Assembly: GCA_014379345.1 (NCBI GenBank)
Contig: JACMLY010000098.1
Location: 1-35,618, forward strand
Reading direction: 5' to 3'
Length of the DNA stretch: 35,618 nt
Source of the DNA: Chitinophagaceae bacterium
GTDB lineage: Bacteria > Bacteroidota > Bacteroidia > Chitinophagales > Chitinophagaceae
The position numbers and the translations under genes were made by a program. Positions 1-8,596 of the stretch are shown here, piece by piece (positions within the stretch are counted from its first letter, which is position 1; every line of letters starts with the position of its first letter). The notes beneath the pieces are model-generated. The model saw only the letters and a list, made by a program, of their open reading frames with translations, was not told where the DNA came from and searched no databases.

Positions 1-15
1 CCTGTATTCATAAAT

Positions 16-162
16 CTATTTCAATGCTTTTTTGAGCTCTGCTGCTGCATATAACAATGCAGATTGAACTTCGGGAATATCTGCCAGTGGATTGAGTAAC
101 CCATAGTCATGTATCATTCCCTGGTATCTTACTAAAGATACCTGCACACCTGCTTCATTCAT
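16..162 (-). pseudogene. C-terminal remnant of an alpha/beta hydrolase (acetyl esterase/lipase type)
   Basis: The minus strand encodes 48 residues and a TAG stop. They read like the end of an alpha/beta hydrolase of the acetyl esterase/lipase group: an EAGVQVSLVRYQGMIHDYG segment carrying the catalytic-histidine motif (His18 of the fragment), then a closing helix ending LKKALK. The nucleophile elbow and the rest of the fold, normally 200 or more residues, are absent. The fragment begins with an ATG directly after the TGA of the mannonate dehydratase gene and in the same frame, so no room is left for its own 5' part. I infer a deletion scar or an assembly join. Family assignment rests on this one motif region. 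Confidence 0.55.
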
Positions 163-1125
163 TCATGCCAGGGCATCCATTAGCCCTTTGATATATCCAA
201 TGCCAAAAAGATTTCCTTTCATTTCATAACCAACGTGATCATTTGTTTCGCCATACATGGTGGGCACATGATCGGAACGGATTGGACCATCAAATCCCAT
301 TTCTTTGTAAGCTTTCATCATTTTAAACATATCAGTTGGGCCGTTGTCATGAAAGGTCTCCCTGAAATTCTGAGGAGTACCAGTAACATCACGGATATGT
401 ACAAAAAAGATTTTTTTTGCTTCGCCAAATTCGTGAATCAGGCTCAGCACATCTTCATTCATGGTTGTATAGGTGCCCTGACAAAAGGTAAGTCCATGCG
501 ATGAACTCGACGAAAACGACAATGCCTTTCGAACGGCTGCTGCTGATGTAAAAATTCGGGCAATACCATGTAATGAACTAACGGGAGGATCATCCGGGTG
601 CAACGCCATCTGCACGCTATTTGCCTGAGCCACCGGCATTACGGTTTCGATGAACCATTGATAATTTTCCCAAAGCTTATTTTCATTTACCGGAGCATAT
701 TTGTCCTTTGGTTGTGCCAGGGATGTTTCATATAAAAAACCACTCACCAATGCTCCTCCTCTTTCCGGCAAATTATGATGCGTCCGATACCATCCGGGGT
801 ACATGAAGTTGTAACAAAGAAGTCGGACTCCAAGCTTTCCCATATTCTCCAACATCCTGCAATAGAGTTCGGCATCTTTTTCCCTGCCTTCCAAACCCAG
901 CTTTATTCTGGTCATGTCGATCTGGTCGCCTTCAAGACCTCTTACTGCGAATCCGTGGCTCTCGAATATTTCCAACGAGCGTGAAAATGCCTCCAGATCA
1001 TAGATGGGAGCCTGGCCTGTTAATTCAGGCGCCAGTTTCACAATCGCATTTTCAACACCCATTTGCCTGCATAGATGCCACTTCTCATCGGGCGTACTAC
1101 CAAAAAATAAAAAAGATAATTTCAT
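163..1125 (-). CDS. uxuA: Mannonate dehydratase, UxuA type
   Basis: Predicted to dehydrate D-mannonate to 2-keto-3-deoxy-D-gluconate in the cytoplasm, the third step of glucuronate breakdown. The 320-residue TIM-barrel protein carries the UxuA hallmarks: HPDDPP (His176), GLTFCQGT (Cys215), VHIRDV (His243), an ETFHDNGPTDM segment and RSDHVPTM (Asp285, His286), matching the metal-binding His/Cys/Asp set of the family. It is shorter than E. coli UxuA (about 394 residues) but like the compact versions in other phyla. A serine-rich stretch (residues 203-209) precedes the Cys motif. It is the last intact gene of the operon, 308 bases after the RraA-like gene. Its C-terminus (GYIKGLMDALA) looks complete, yet an esterase tail follows in frame after the TGA. 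Confidence 0.88.
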   Translation of the reverse strand: MKLSFLFFGSTPDEKWHLCRQMGVENAIVKLAPELTGQAPIYDLEAFSRSLEIFESHGFAVRGLEGDQIDMTRIKLGLEGREKDAELYCRMLENMGKLGVRLLCYNFMYPGWYRTHHNLPERGGALVSGFLYETSLAQPKDKYAPVNENKLWENYQWFIETVMPVAQANSVQMALHPDDPPVSSLHGIARIFTSAAAVRKALSFSSSSSHGLTFCQGTYTTMNEDVLSLIHEFGEAKKIFFVHIRDVTGTPQNFRETFHDNGPTDMFKMMKAYKEMGFDGPIRSDHVPTMYGETNDHVGYEMKGNLFGIGYIKGLMDALA

Positions 1126-1433
1126 ACATCATGTTTCAATAGAACAGCGTCCAACAAAATTTCCACAGGATGCAACGCCTTAAGCCATACCCTATCCTTA
1201 ATTTTGTGGTGCCGGAAGTACCAGCGGCAGTTATCTAAAATTGATCGGAAATATTTTTTAAATAAAGAAAAAGAATCCACTCACCGACCATTTGAATCTT
1301 TCAAAATGTTCGCTTTCATAAGTGGATGCATCGGGGATATATCAGTATTTGCGCCTGGTGATTTGCGGAATGGCCAAAATAAAGTTCGCCTTCGACAGTT
1401 GAGTCTAATGTGTCAAGCTGTAAATGCATTCCC
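1126..1433. other. 308-base intergenic stretch without a recognisable gene
   Basis: This gap separates the RraA-like gene from uxuA. Only short open frames occur: about 37 codons on the minus strand from near 1429, and 77 codons on the plus strand from a TTG at 1204. I recognise neither product. A TAATTTTG at 1199-1206 on the plus strand fits the Bacteroidota -7 consensus TAnnTTTG but lacks a TTTG about 19 bases upstream, so I do not call it a promoter. The stretch may hold a separate promoter for uxuA or decayed coding DNA; nothing seen decides this. Confidence 0.4.
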
Positions 1434-2216
1434 CTAAAAATAACCTCCTTTTTCTGTAATTGATTGAACCGAATCCCCGGCCTTTACCCAGTCAAAGATT
1501 TTCTTTTCATTTTCCTTTATTTCTTCAGCTCTGACCAAAACGTCATAGGCAATATCTCGCGGAACAACCAGTACCCCATCAATATCTCCCAGGATCACAT
1601 CACCCGGCTTAATGATCACATCGTCGATCTGTAACACCGTCTGGTAATGTGTGATGAGGCATCTTCCCAAACTACCGTTAGATGTTCTGTATTTATAGAA
1701 AACGGGAAAATCAGCCTCAAGGATCTGGTGCGTATCCCTGATTCCCCCATCGACGCAGGCAGCCTTCACTCCTTTTCCCTTTGCAGTAGCGGTCATTACA
1801 CCGCCCCATAGTGTAGCTTTCTCGTCTTTACTTGAATCCCAGATGACGAACGCATTTTCATGCATGGCATCCAGCATATGCACACGGAATTCCATCTCAC
1901 CCGTGATCATTGCATTGGGCGCACTTTTAACAGTAAAAGCAAAGCCTGCAACTGTTTTGTATTCCCTCAATGGCATGATCCTGTTCGGTAACGCCTGGTT
2001 TAATAAACAAAACTCCCGAAGTACATCGTTTACAGCGCCGGTGTACAACTGTTCGAACCGGTACAATAATTCATTGTCGGGAACAGGAAAAGGCTCATCT
2101 GAAATAGTTTCTCTTTCCGCAATAAAATTTTCGAGATTCATCATCCCTACTTCTTTCTTATACTGATCGGAACCTTTGATATTAGCGGTTCCGTTATTTT
2201 TAGCCCCTGTACTCAT
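1434..2216 (-). CDS. RraA-family protein (HMG aldolase / RraA-like fold)
   Basis: This belongs to the RraA/4-hydroxy-4-methyl-2-oxoglutarate aldolase family. Visible signatures are the WGGVMTATAKGKGVKAACVD stretch followed by GGIRD (the conserved Gly-Gly loop and Asp-x-x-x-Arg-Asp pair that bind divalent metal and keto acid in active members) and KPGDVILGDIDGVLVVP near the C-terminus. I chose the ATG at 2214-2216 (260 residues). The frame stays open to 2297 but that would overlap the upstream SDR gene; a later ATG pair (M52-M53 of the longer frame) with a purine-rich leader is another option. Placed among uxaC, uxuB and uxuA, it may cleave or decarboxylate a keto acid derived from the uronate route. 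Family members also include non-enzymatic RNase E regulators, so the activity is unproven. Confidence 0.8.
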   Translation of the reverse strand: MSTGAKNNGTANIKGSDQYKKEVGMMNLENFIAERETISDEPFPVPDNELLYRFEQLYTGAVNDVLREFCLLNQALPNRIMPLREYKTVAGFAFTVKSAPNAMITGEMEFRVHMLDAMHENAFVIWDSSKDEKATLWGGVMTATAKGKGVKAACVDGGIRDTHQILEADFPVFYKYRTSNGSLGRCLITHYQTVLQIDDVIIKPGDVILGDIDGVLVVPRDIAYDVLVRAEEIKENEKKIFDWVKAGDSVQSITEKGGYF

Positions 2217-2265
2217 AATAATGATTTTAATAGTTCTGTATTTTATTTCCGAATTTACTATTGAG

Positions 2266-3108
2266 TTATACACCAGCACTTGATAAAAAACCTCCATCCA
2301 CAGATACCGTTATACCGGTTACAAACCCTGCAGATTCTTCATTGATCAACCAGTTCATGCAACCGATCAGTTCAGGTGCTTCACCGAATCTTTTCATGGG
2401 TGTATGCGCCAACACATTTTTTGCCCTCTCCGTATATGATCCATCTTCACGGAACATGATTTTACGGCTGCGATCATTTAAGAAAAAGCCGGGGGCAATT
2501 GCATTGACACGGATATTTGCGGGTGCCAGATAAGCTGCCAGCCATTGTGTAAAATTAACCATGCCCGCTTTTGCAATCGAATAAGCTCCCACTTTGGAGA
2601 TGGACCGGAAACTGGTCATTGATGCAAAGTTTATGATGACTCCTTTTTTTTGTTTGGCCATGCTTCTCCCAAAAACAAAAGATGGAATCACAGTTCCCAT
2701 GGTGTTGATATCAATTACGCTTTTAAACACGTCCATATTCAGATTGAAAAACCCTTTTACTGAACCGTCATTCTGTAATTCCTTCTCATCAAACTCCGTG
2801 ATATTGGTCAGGGCATCATTCTGGTTGCCCCCGGCACCATTGATCAGAAGACTGCAAATACCCAATTCTTTTTCGATGATGTTTTTCGCATCATTCACAG
2901 ATGATTCGTCTGTTACATCTGTACTTATTGAAATAGCTATTCCGCCCGCGCTTTGAATCTCCGCTTCCACTATCTTCAGCTTGTCTAACCCCCGTCCTAA
3001 TAAAGCTACTTTGTAGCCCTGCACAGCCAGGCTCCTGGCCATTTCAGAACATAGGGTGCCGCCGGCTCCTGTAACTACAGCAACTTTTATGTTATCAGTT
3101 GTACTCAT
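2266..3108 (-). CDS. uxuB: SDR-family D-mannonate oxidoreductase (fructuronate reductase)
   Basis: A 280-residue classical short-chain dehydrogenase predicted to reduce D-fructuronate to D-mannonate with NAD(P)H. The cofactor motif is TGAGGTLC (residues 13-20), the NAG-like motif is NGAGG (90-94), and the catalytic Ser163, Tyr176 and Lys180 (YSIAK) are all present. The C-terminal part (KRFGEAPELIG, then FVTGITVSVDGGF) is typical of SDR sugar dehydrogenases. The insert after the NGAGG motif and the IAPGFFLNDRSRK segment resemble the SDR-type UxuB (YjmF) of Bacillus subtilis; this protein is unrelated to the long-chain E. coli UxuB. Its ATG overlaps the uxaC stop by one base (TAATG), which supports the same pathway. 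Specificity is inferred from context and resemblance. Confidence 0.83.
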   Translation of the reverse strand: MSTTDNIKVAVVTGAGGTLCSEMARSLAVQGYKVALLGRGLDKLKIVEAEIQSAGGIAISISTDVTDESSVNDAKNIIEKELGICSLLINGAGGNQNDALTNITEFDEKELQNDGSVKGFFNLNMDVFKSVIDINTMGTVIPSFVFGRSMAKQKKGVIINFASMTSFRSISKVGAYSIAKAGMVNFTQWLAAYLAPANIRVNAIAPGFFLNDRSRKIMFREDGSYTERAKNVLAHTPMKRFGEAPELIGCMNWLINEESAGFVTGITVSVDGGFLSSAGV

Positions 3109-4541
3109 TATTTTTTGATCCAGTTTTTGATGTTGTGATAGGAAATGTTTTCTACTAATGGAGTAAGAAAATTAATGTCAGCGGGTATCTTGCTGTCTTC
3201 TGCCCACCCTCCTAACAGATTGCAAAGAATCCGTCGAAAATAATCATGACGCACAAAAGAAAGTATACTTCTGCTATCTGTTGTCATCCCGATGGACGTA
3301 CCCAGAAGTCCATAACTGCTGAGCGTAATTAGTTGTTGTGTAATACCCTGCTCATGATCATTAAACCACCAGGCCGGACCAAATTGAATTTTACCCTGTA
3401 CACCATCTTCCGAAAAAGAGCCACTCAGTGACGCAAACACGGCATTATCACCCGGATTTAGATTGTATAGAATTGTTTTTGGTAAATGATTATTAATATC
3501 CAGACTGTCCAAGAACCGGCAAAGCGAGGGCACATTAACGGTATTTCCAATGCAGGCATATCCACCAGCCGGACCTGCTACTTCTCTGAGTCGCGAGCTG
3601 GTAAACCTGTTGGCTCCGATATGCAATTGCATCTTCCATTTCCGTTTTGCATATTCTACACCCAGGAAATTCAGCATGTATGATTGCAATTGTACCAGTT
3701 TGCTTTCTGCAAGGTTTTCATTTTGCAACACCTTCACAAATAGTTCGGCTGCTGTAGTTTCATCAGTTAAAATAAATTGAAATCCTGTATCTAAAGAATG
3801 ATCACTCAACAAACATCCAACCTCATCAAAAAAATTAAGCCGGAAGGCGACAGCTTCTTTATATAATTCAAGATTTTCAATTTGAATCCCTGTTATTGCC
3901 TCCAGCCTTGCTAACCATGATTTGTATTGTGGTTGCTGAAACGCAAGAATACTATCTCCCCGCAGTGATGGCAAACAACTTATAAACTCCTGTTGGTTTT
4001 TGAATTGAATATGATGTTCAAGCGAGTCTAATAAATCATCCGACGTGCAAAGCAATTCCACGCCAAATTTTTTTACAATGTTTACAGGACTGAATTCATC
4101 CTTCTGTAACAAGGCATTCACATCGTGCCAGATTTGCTCCGCATTTTGGACAGTCAATACTTCATTGATGCGGAACAGTATTTTCAACTCCATGCAACTC
4201 CAGTGAAAAATTGGGTTGCCGATGGTATGTTGCAGCGACTGCACCCATGCCATGTACTTTTCATAATCAGAAGAACTGCCTGTAATTAATTTTTCGTGAA
4301 TACCCAATTGGCGCATCACCCTGTTTTTATACTGGTCGGGTTTGATCCACAGCTGGTAAATATTTTCAAATGGCTTATTTTCTGCCAAAGCAGCAGGGTC
4401 AACATGATTGTGCGGATCTATGACCGGCAATCGTTTTGCCACTTCATACAGTTTTTGCGCAGTTGAATTGCCCAACATAAAGTTGTCTTTGATCTTAAAC
4501 TGCAAGGAAGATCCTTTGATATGGTTTGTATCGTAGTTCAT
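3108..4541 (-). CDS. uxaC: Glucuronate isomerase (uronate isomerase)
   Basis: Predicted to isomerise D-glucuronate to D-fructuronate (and D-galacturonate to D-tagaturonate), the entry step of the pathway. The 477-residue length matches E. coli UxaC (470). The amidohydrolase-like metal motif is IDPHNHVDP (His44, His46), followed by the family-typical NIYQLWIKPDQYKNRVMRQLG segment. Near the C-terminus, GMTTDSRSILSFVRHDYFRR is the standard UxaC ending. I kept the ATG at 4539-4541 because it forms an ATGA overlap with the upstream glycosidase stop; the family core begins about residue 16. Coupled to both neighbours, so its expression is tied to the CE6 and GH39-like genes before it. Cytoplasmic, no signal peptide. 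Confidence 0.95.
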   Translation of the reverse strand: MNYDTNHIKGSSLQFKIKDNFMLGNSTAQKLYEVAKRLPVIDPHNHVDPAALAENKPFENIYQLWIKPDQYKNRVMRQLGIHEKLITGSSSDYEKYMAWVQSLQHTIGNPIFHWSCMELKILFRINEVLTVQNAEQIWHDVNALLQKDEFSPVNIVKKFGVELLCTSDDLLDSLEHHIQFKNQQEFISCLPSLRGDSILAFQQPQYKSWLARLEAITGIQIENLELYKEAVAFRLNFFDEVGCLLSDHSLDTGFQFILTDETTAAELFVKVLQNENLAESKLVQLQSYMLNFLGVEYAKRKWKMQLHIGANRFTSSRLREVAGPAGGYACIGNTVNVPSLCRFLDSLDINNHLPKTILYNLNPGDNAVFASLSGSFSEDGVQGKIQFGPAWWFNDHEQGITQQLITLSSYGLLGTSIGMTTDSRSILSFVRHDYFRRILCNLLGGWAEDSKIPADINFLTPLVENISYHNIKNWIKK

Positions 4542-6031
4542 TGCATAATTACCAGCTTTTTCTCCGCTATGATGATTGGTGCATCATAAACAGGTATATT
4601 CTTAAACACGCATTTATTTCCTTCCTTCGTCCATTGCGTAGCAGGGATTTCGTAGACTCCACCGGTAATGATATCTACAAATACAGGCTGGTCAAAACTT
4701 GCATTTAAAAACGTGAAGTTGATAGCACGTGCCTGGTTATTGTCGGTTGGAATGTACTCATCACTCCAGATTGTAAATAACTGTCTATGGGTTCCTTTTT
4801 GCTCGTAACCATATACTGAAACACTGCGGTCGGTACTCTTCGAATACTTCACTTCATTTTTTTCAACCGTTGCGTTGCTGTTGAAAGTTGGGTATACTTC
4901 TCTGATTCTTTGCAGAGAATGATCAAATAAAGCAGTAATATTTTGCACAGAATAATATGCCATTTTAACCTTTAGCGCCCGACGCGTTGAGTCGGATTGA
5001 ATAAGTCCCTTTACATTCAATTGTTTGATAGGAGCATTTCCTCCGTAATTCATATCAATAATTCCTAAAATACTGCATTCGATATCATGTCCTAAATCAC
5101 CCAACATTCTGCGGGCTATCCATTTTGCCTGCGTCAATTCCGACCAGTGGTAATCTCCGATCGCACCGCGGCCACTGCCGCCAAAGGACGGACAACCATT
5201 TTCACCCTGCCTCAACTTTACACCTGGGCCATATTTATCCAGCACCTTTCTCAGGTCTGCGACGTGATGATAGTTTGCATCAGGATTATAGACATAATCA
5301 TGGTAGGTCATGTTGTCGAATAAATGCATTTTCTTTTGATCATGGATGATCTTGAAAAAAGCATCCGCATATTTAAGATCAATATGCCCCATTGCAAGGC
5401 CGGATATCCTGGCTTCGGGTTGAATTTTTTTTATTATCACTGCCGTTCTGATATTGAGTTTTGCAACGCCTTCGGGACTATTGATTTCATTGTCACCAAA
5501 ATTAGGTTCATTCCATACTTCCCAGTCTTTTACTTTGTCTTTGTACCGCGTCACCAACGCCTCCACCCATTTATCCCAGGCCTTGAGTGCCTCTGCTGAA
5601 GTTGGGATTCCGGCACTTAGATTCATTCCCCCTCCCCCCTTGTAAACCGGGTTACCATAAGCAGTTTCGAGCCATACGTCAAAGCCTCTCTTTGCCGCAT
5701 CGTGTATGATCTTATCCAGCCAATCCCATTCATATTTGCCTTTGAGCTTTTCTGTTTTCGCCCAGCCCGCCTGCATGCGCAATCGTTTTATTCCCAGTGG
5801 ACCAATGTATTCTTTGTAGTTCTCATAATCTGTCATATCCCGGTCGAGCGTTTCGCAACCCAATATCCAGTTTGAAAATTGAATCTCGCTTGTGCTTCGT
5901 GGCTTTATAGTGCCAATACGTTTAAAAGATATATTCAGATCCGTTTTTACCCGCTCCAGTGATGTATCAAGCATTTGCGAAGACCCACTCAAAGTGAAAA
6001 CCAATATTAAAAATGTAAGTATTATCTGCAT
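4538..6031 (-). CDS. Secreted GH39-like clan GH-A glycosidase, paralogue 1
   Basis: A 497-residue protein with an N-terminal signal segment (hydrophobic residues 3-17), a (beta/alpha)8 barrel of clan GH-A type and a C-terminal beta domain. The acid/base glutamate is seen in WEVWNEP (Glu175) and the nucleophile in RQGENG (Glu277). A conserved block GCETLDRD (58-65) and a GGGG loop near 132-135 recur in the two paralogues at 9975-11387 and 32537-34000. GH39 members act as beta-xylosidases, alpha-L-iduronidases or on arabinogalactan side chains, so the substrate is open. It starts in a TAATG overlap with the CE6 gene and ends in an ATGA overlap with uxaC. That position suggests its product feeds glucuronate metabolism. 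The family label is tentative; a novel GH-A family is possible. Confidence 0.78.
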   Translation of the reverse strand: MQIILTFLILVFTLSGSSQMLDTSLERVKTDLNISFKRIGTIKPRSTSEIQFSNWILGCETLDRDMTDYENYKEYIGPLGIKRLRMQAGWAKTEKLKGKYEWDWLDKIIHDAAKRGFDVWLETAYGNPVYKGGGGMNLSAGIPTSAEALKAWDKWVEALVTRYKDKVKDWEVWNEPNFGDNEINSPEGVAKLNIRTAVIIKKIQPEARISGLAMGHIDLKYADAFFKIIHDQKKMHLFDNMTYHDYVYNPDANYHHVADLRKVLDKYGPGVKLRQGENGCPSFGGSGRGAIGDYHWSELTQAKWIARRMLGDLGHDIECSILGIIDMNYGGNAPIKQLNVKGLIQSDSTRRALKVKMAYYSVQNITALFDHSLQRIREVYPTFNSNATVEKNEVKYSKSTDRSVSVYGYEQKGTHRQLFTIWSDEYIPTDNNQARAINFTFLNASFDQPVFVDIITGGVYEIPATQWTKEGNKCVFKNIPVYDAPIIIAEKKLVIMQ

Positions 6032-6816
6032 TATTGGTTTTTGAATAGCGTTTGATAAACTGCTGCATAGCGTTCTCCTAAAAGCCGGGCCGAGGCGCTG
6101 TTAAAATGTGTATCATCTCCCTTGTGATGCAACCCCGATGAATAAACAACAGCCGTATTTGGAACTGAGTTAGGCAACAGTATAATCGCCTCATTGATTA
6201 TTTTAGCATAAGGGCGCTTAGCAATGTAAAATTCAGGCAACGTTCCAGCCACAAATGGCAAATCTTTTAAATTGAGATCATATCTGAATCTTTCAACCAG
6301 CGATTTCAAATTTCCTGCATACAATTTTGCCTTAATCGAATCACTATCAGATTCGCCCTGTTGCCACAAGATACCTTTCAGATTGCCTTTTTGCATAGCA
6401 AATTTTGTCCTGGCGATCGCATCATCATACGGATAACTTTTAGTGGGTTCATAAAATTTGGAGGGCTGCCAAAAATTTATTGCAGAGCCGCCAACTGCGC
6501 AAGGAATAAGTCCGATTACAATATTGCTATCGATTTCAGTCATTTTTTTAGCAAAGGATAAACCAGGTCCTACTCCTGTGATGTCTGGCTTATCGAAATG
6601 AAGCGGTTCCGTTGCTGGCTGCCACTCATTTGCTTTGTTTAATACCAGGATCTGTGGGTATGTAGTTTTATCTTCTGCTTCTATTTCTCCCCGCCCGGCC
6701 ATATTGGATTGCCCGGCTAACATATACAAATGAAAATTCTTCTTGCCTCCACCAGGCTGCGAAATAACAGGGTGTGCGCTGATAAAGAAAAATATCATTA
6801 ACAGGGGAAGCTTCAT
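6031..6816 (-). CDS. SASA-domain acetylesterase, CE6-like
   Basis: A 261-residue exported SGNH-type esterase predicted to remove O-acetyl groups from the imported oligosaccharide. A signal peptide spans about residues 1-19 (cleavage near VIS/Q). The catalytic serine lies in AGQSNMAGRGE (Ser37), the block GILWQQGESD (148-157) is the family signature, and DDTHFNSAS supplies the C-terminal Asp-His pair (Asp234 or Asp235, His237). Size and motif order fit CE6 acetylxylan esterases; sialate O-acetylesterases share the fold, but no sialic-acid genes are present here. The stop overlaps the ATG of the next glycosidase by one base, so the two are probably made together and act on the same acetylated substrate. 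Confidence 0.85.
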   Translation of the reverse strand: MKLPLLMIFFFISAHPVISQPGGGKKNFHLYMLAGQSNMAGRGEIEAEDKTTYPQILVLNKANEWQPATEPLHFDKPDITGVGPGLSFAKKMTEIDSNIVIGLIPCAVGGSAINFWQPSKFYEPTKSYPYDDAIARTKFAMQKGNLKGILWQQGESDSDSIKAKLYAGNLKSLVERFRYDLNLKDLPFVAGTLPEFYIAKRPYAKIINEAIILLPNSVPNTAVVYSSGLHHKGDDTHFNSASARLLGERYAAVYQTLFKNQ

Positions 6817-6833
6817 TTCGAATTTATTTTTAT

Positions 6834-8537
6834 TTATATGGTTTCTAATTTCTTCAACGTCTTTTTATTTTCGCTATGGAACTTGGAAATCGATTGCCTG
6901 TTTAAAAAATACATTACAGCGGCCAATACCAAACAAATTGCGCCCGCAATCAAAGATGAAAGGCCACTGGTTTGTTTTATTGAAGGAATGCTCATTACAA
7001 TAAAGAGAACACCGGTAACCAATAAAGCAACTGCATACAATTTATTCATGGCTTTTTGAAAACCCCAATTTTCAACCGGCTTTTCCGCTTCTGTTAATGG
7101 TGTAGCAAGCTTTTTAAACAATCCGGCTACATTCTGCTGGTATACACGATTTTTTGTTTGAAACAAACCGGAAAGAAGAAATACGGATATGCAAACAACG
7201 ATTTCTATCAGTGTACCCAATTCCCAGCTTATTTGCGGCTGGGCATTGAGAACAAGTCCGGTAATGATACCTACAACCACTGTTGCCAGAGCGCCCCATG
7301 GTTGTGGTTTCTTAAGAACTATTCCAAGTATCAAAGGAATGGTCATGGGAATAGCGAACAGACCCGTGAATAATTTATTCGCTTCAAATGCACCGCCAAA
7401 GCCTCCAACATATAAGGCACCCACCGTGATCATTGCACCTAGAAAGAGTGTCATCAAACGGCCGACCCATAACAATTCTTTATCTTCTGCATTTTTCTTA
7501 AATAAGCGTTGATAAATGTCTTTTGTCAATACACCTGCAGTTACGTTATACTCGCCACTCAAGACACTCATTGTAGCGGCAAACATCGCAGCCACCATCA
7601 GACCCATAATACCCTGCGGCAATAATTTTAAACTGATGCTTACATATGCCATCTCGGGATTCTCCAAATTTGGAATAATTGCTCTTGCTGCAATAGAAGG
7701 GAAAAGAAAAATAATTGGGAAAATGAAAAATAAGGCAGCACTTAATAATGCCTGTTTCTTACCCGCTTTTTCATCCCGCACACTATAGAAACGTTGAATG
7801 AATGTCCAGTTACCGCTATACTTTATCAGTATCATCGTATAATAAACGGCTATATAAAGGGGAATTCCTTTTGTACCCTGCGTCCATGTAAAATGATCAG
7901 GAATGGTTTGTATTAAGTTCTGAAAACCACCTGCGGCAGTGATGGCCAATGGAACCAGAATTAATGTAGCAACAATTAAGATAATAAACTGAACAACATC
8001 CGTAATTACGACAGCCCACAAACCACCCGCAATGGTATATAGCGCCACAATAACACCGCATACCAGGATTGATGTTTCTAAACTGATGCCTGTTGCTGCT
8101 TTCAGGAACAACCCAAGCGCATACAACCTTACCATATTATCTAATATTTTGAAAGCCACCCCCGACCAGGAAAATATCTGTCGAACTGCCGGGCTAAACC
8201 TGGTTTCCAGGTATTCCATCGGAGTTGTGATACCCGCTCTTCTCCAGCGCTTGGCAAAAACAGCGGCTCCAACCAACGCCGGCAACACAGTACTCCAGAT
8301 AAGTGTAATCGCAATCATTCCATCGCTGTATGCAATGCCTGCATAGGCCACAAAAATGAAGGTGCTGAACTTAGTCATGAAATTCGAGATCGCTCCCGAA
8401 ACCCATGGTATGGAATTTCCGCCTTTGAAATAATCGCCAATATTTTTCACAAACCGGCCAAGGAATAAACCGATACCTGCCATCAGAAGCATGTAAACGA
8501 TTATCGCGGTATAATCTAAAGTTTGTAAAGATTTCAT
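6834..8537 (-). CDS. Sodium:solute symporter family sugar transporter
   Basis: A 567-residue inner-membrane protein with about 13-14 hydrophobic segments, of the SSS/SGLT family. Family-typical features include the N-terminal YFKGGNSIPW stretch, TTPMEYLETRF (about residues 104-114), GGLWAVVITDVVQ in the middle and AAMFAATMSVLSGEYNV, the equivalent of the Na2-site helix region. It is expected to use the sodium gradient to import a mono- or disaccharide. Lying 17 bases ahead of the CE6 gene and upstream of uxaC-uxuB-uxuA, it probably carries glucuronate or a glucuronate-containing product; that substrate is inference. A long hydrophilic linker (residues about 460-500) separates the last two membrane helices from the core. 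Confidence 0.88.
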   Translation of the reverse strand: MKSLQTLDYTAIIVYMLLMAGIGLFLGRFVKNIGDYFKGGNSIPWVSGAISNFMTKFSTFIFVAYAGIAYSDGMIAITLIWSTVLPALVGAAVFAKRWRRAGITTPMEYLETRFSPAVRQIFSWSGVAFKILDNMVRLYALGLFLKAATGISLETSILVCGVIVALYTIAGGLWAVVITDVVQFIILIVATLILVPLAITAAGGFQNLIQTIPDHFTWTQGTKGIPLYIAVYYTMILIKYSGNWTFIQRFYSVRDEKAGKKQALLSAALFFIFPIIFLFPSIAARAIIPNLENPEMAYVSISLKLLPQGIMGLMVAAMFAATMSVLSGEYNVTAGVLTKDIYQRLFKKNAEDKELLWVGRLMTLFLGAMITVGALYVGGFGGAFEANKLFTGLFAIPMTIPLILGIVLKKPQPWGALATVVVGIITGLVLNAQPQISWELGTLIEIVVCISVFLLSGLFQTKNRVYQQNVAGLFKKLATPLTEAEKPVENWGFQKAMNKLYAVALLVTGVLFIVMSIPSIKQTSGLSSLIAGAICLVLAAVMYFLNRQSISKFHSENKKTLKKLETI

Positions 8538-8596
8538 TGCTTACTTATACTTTAATCTATCATTGGACTTTCACACGTTCCTTACCATAAAGGAAT

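Noticed and set aside
1204..1437. A 77-codon plus-strand open frame with a TTG start behind a TAATTTTG sequence.
   Set aside because: No recognisable domain, no matching -33 element, and it overlaps the end of the RraA-like gene; it opposes the operon direction.
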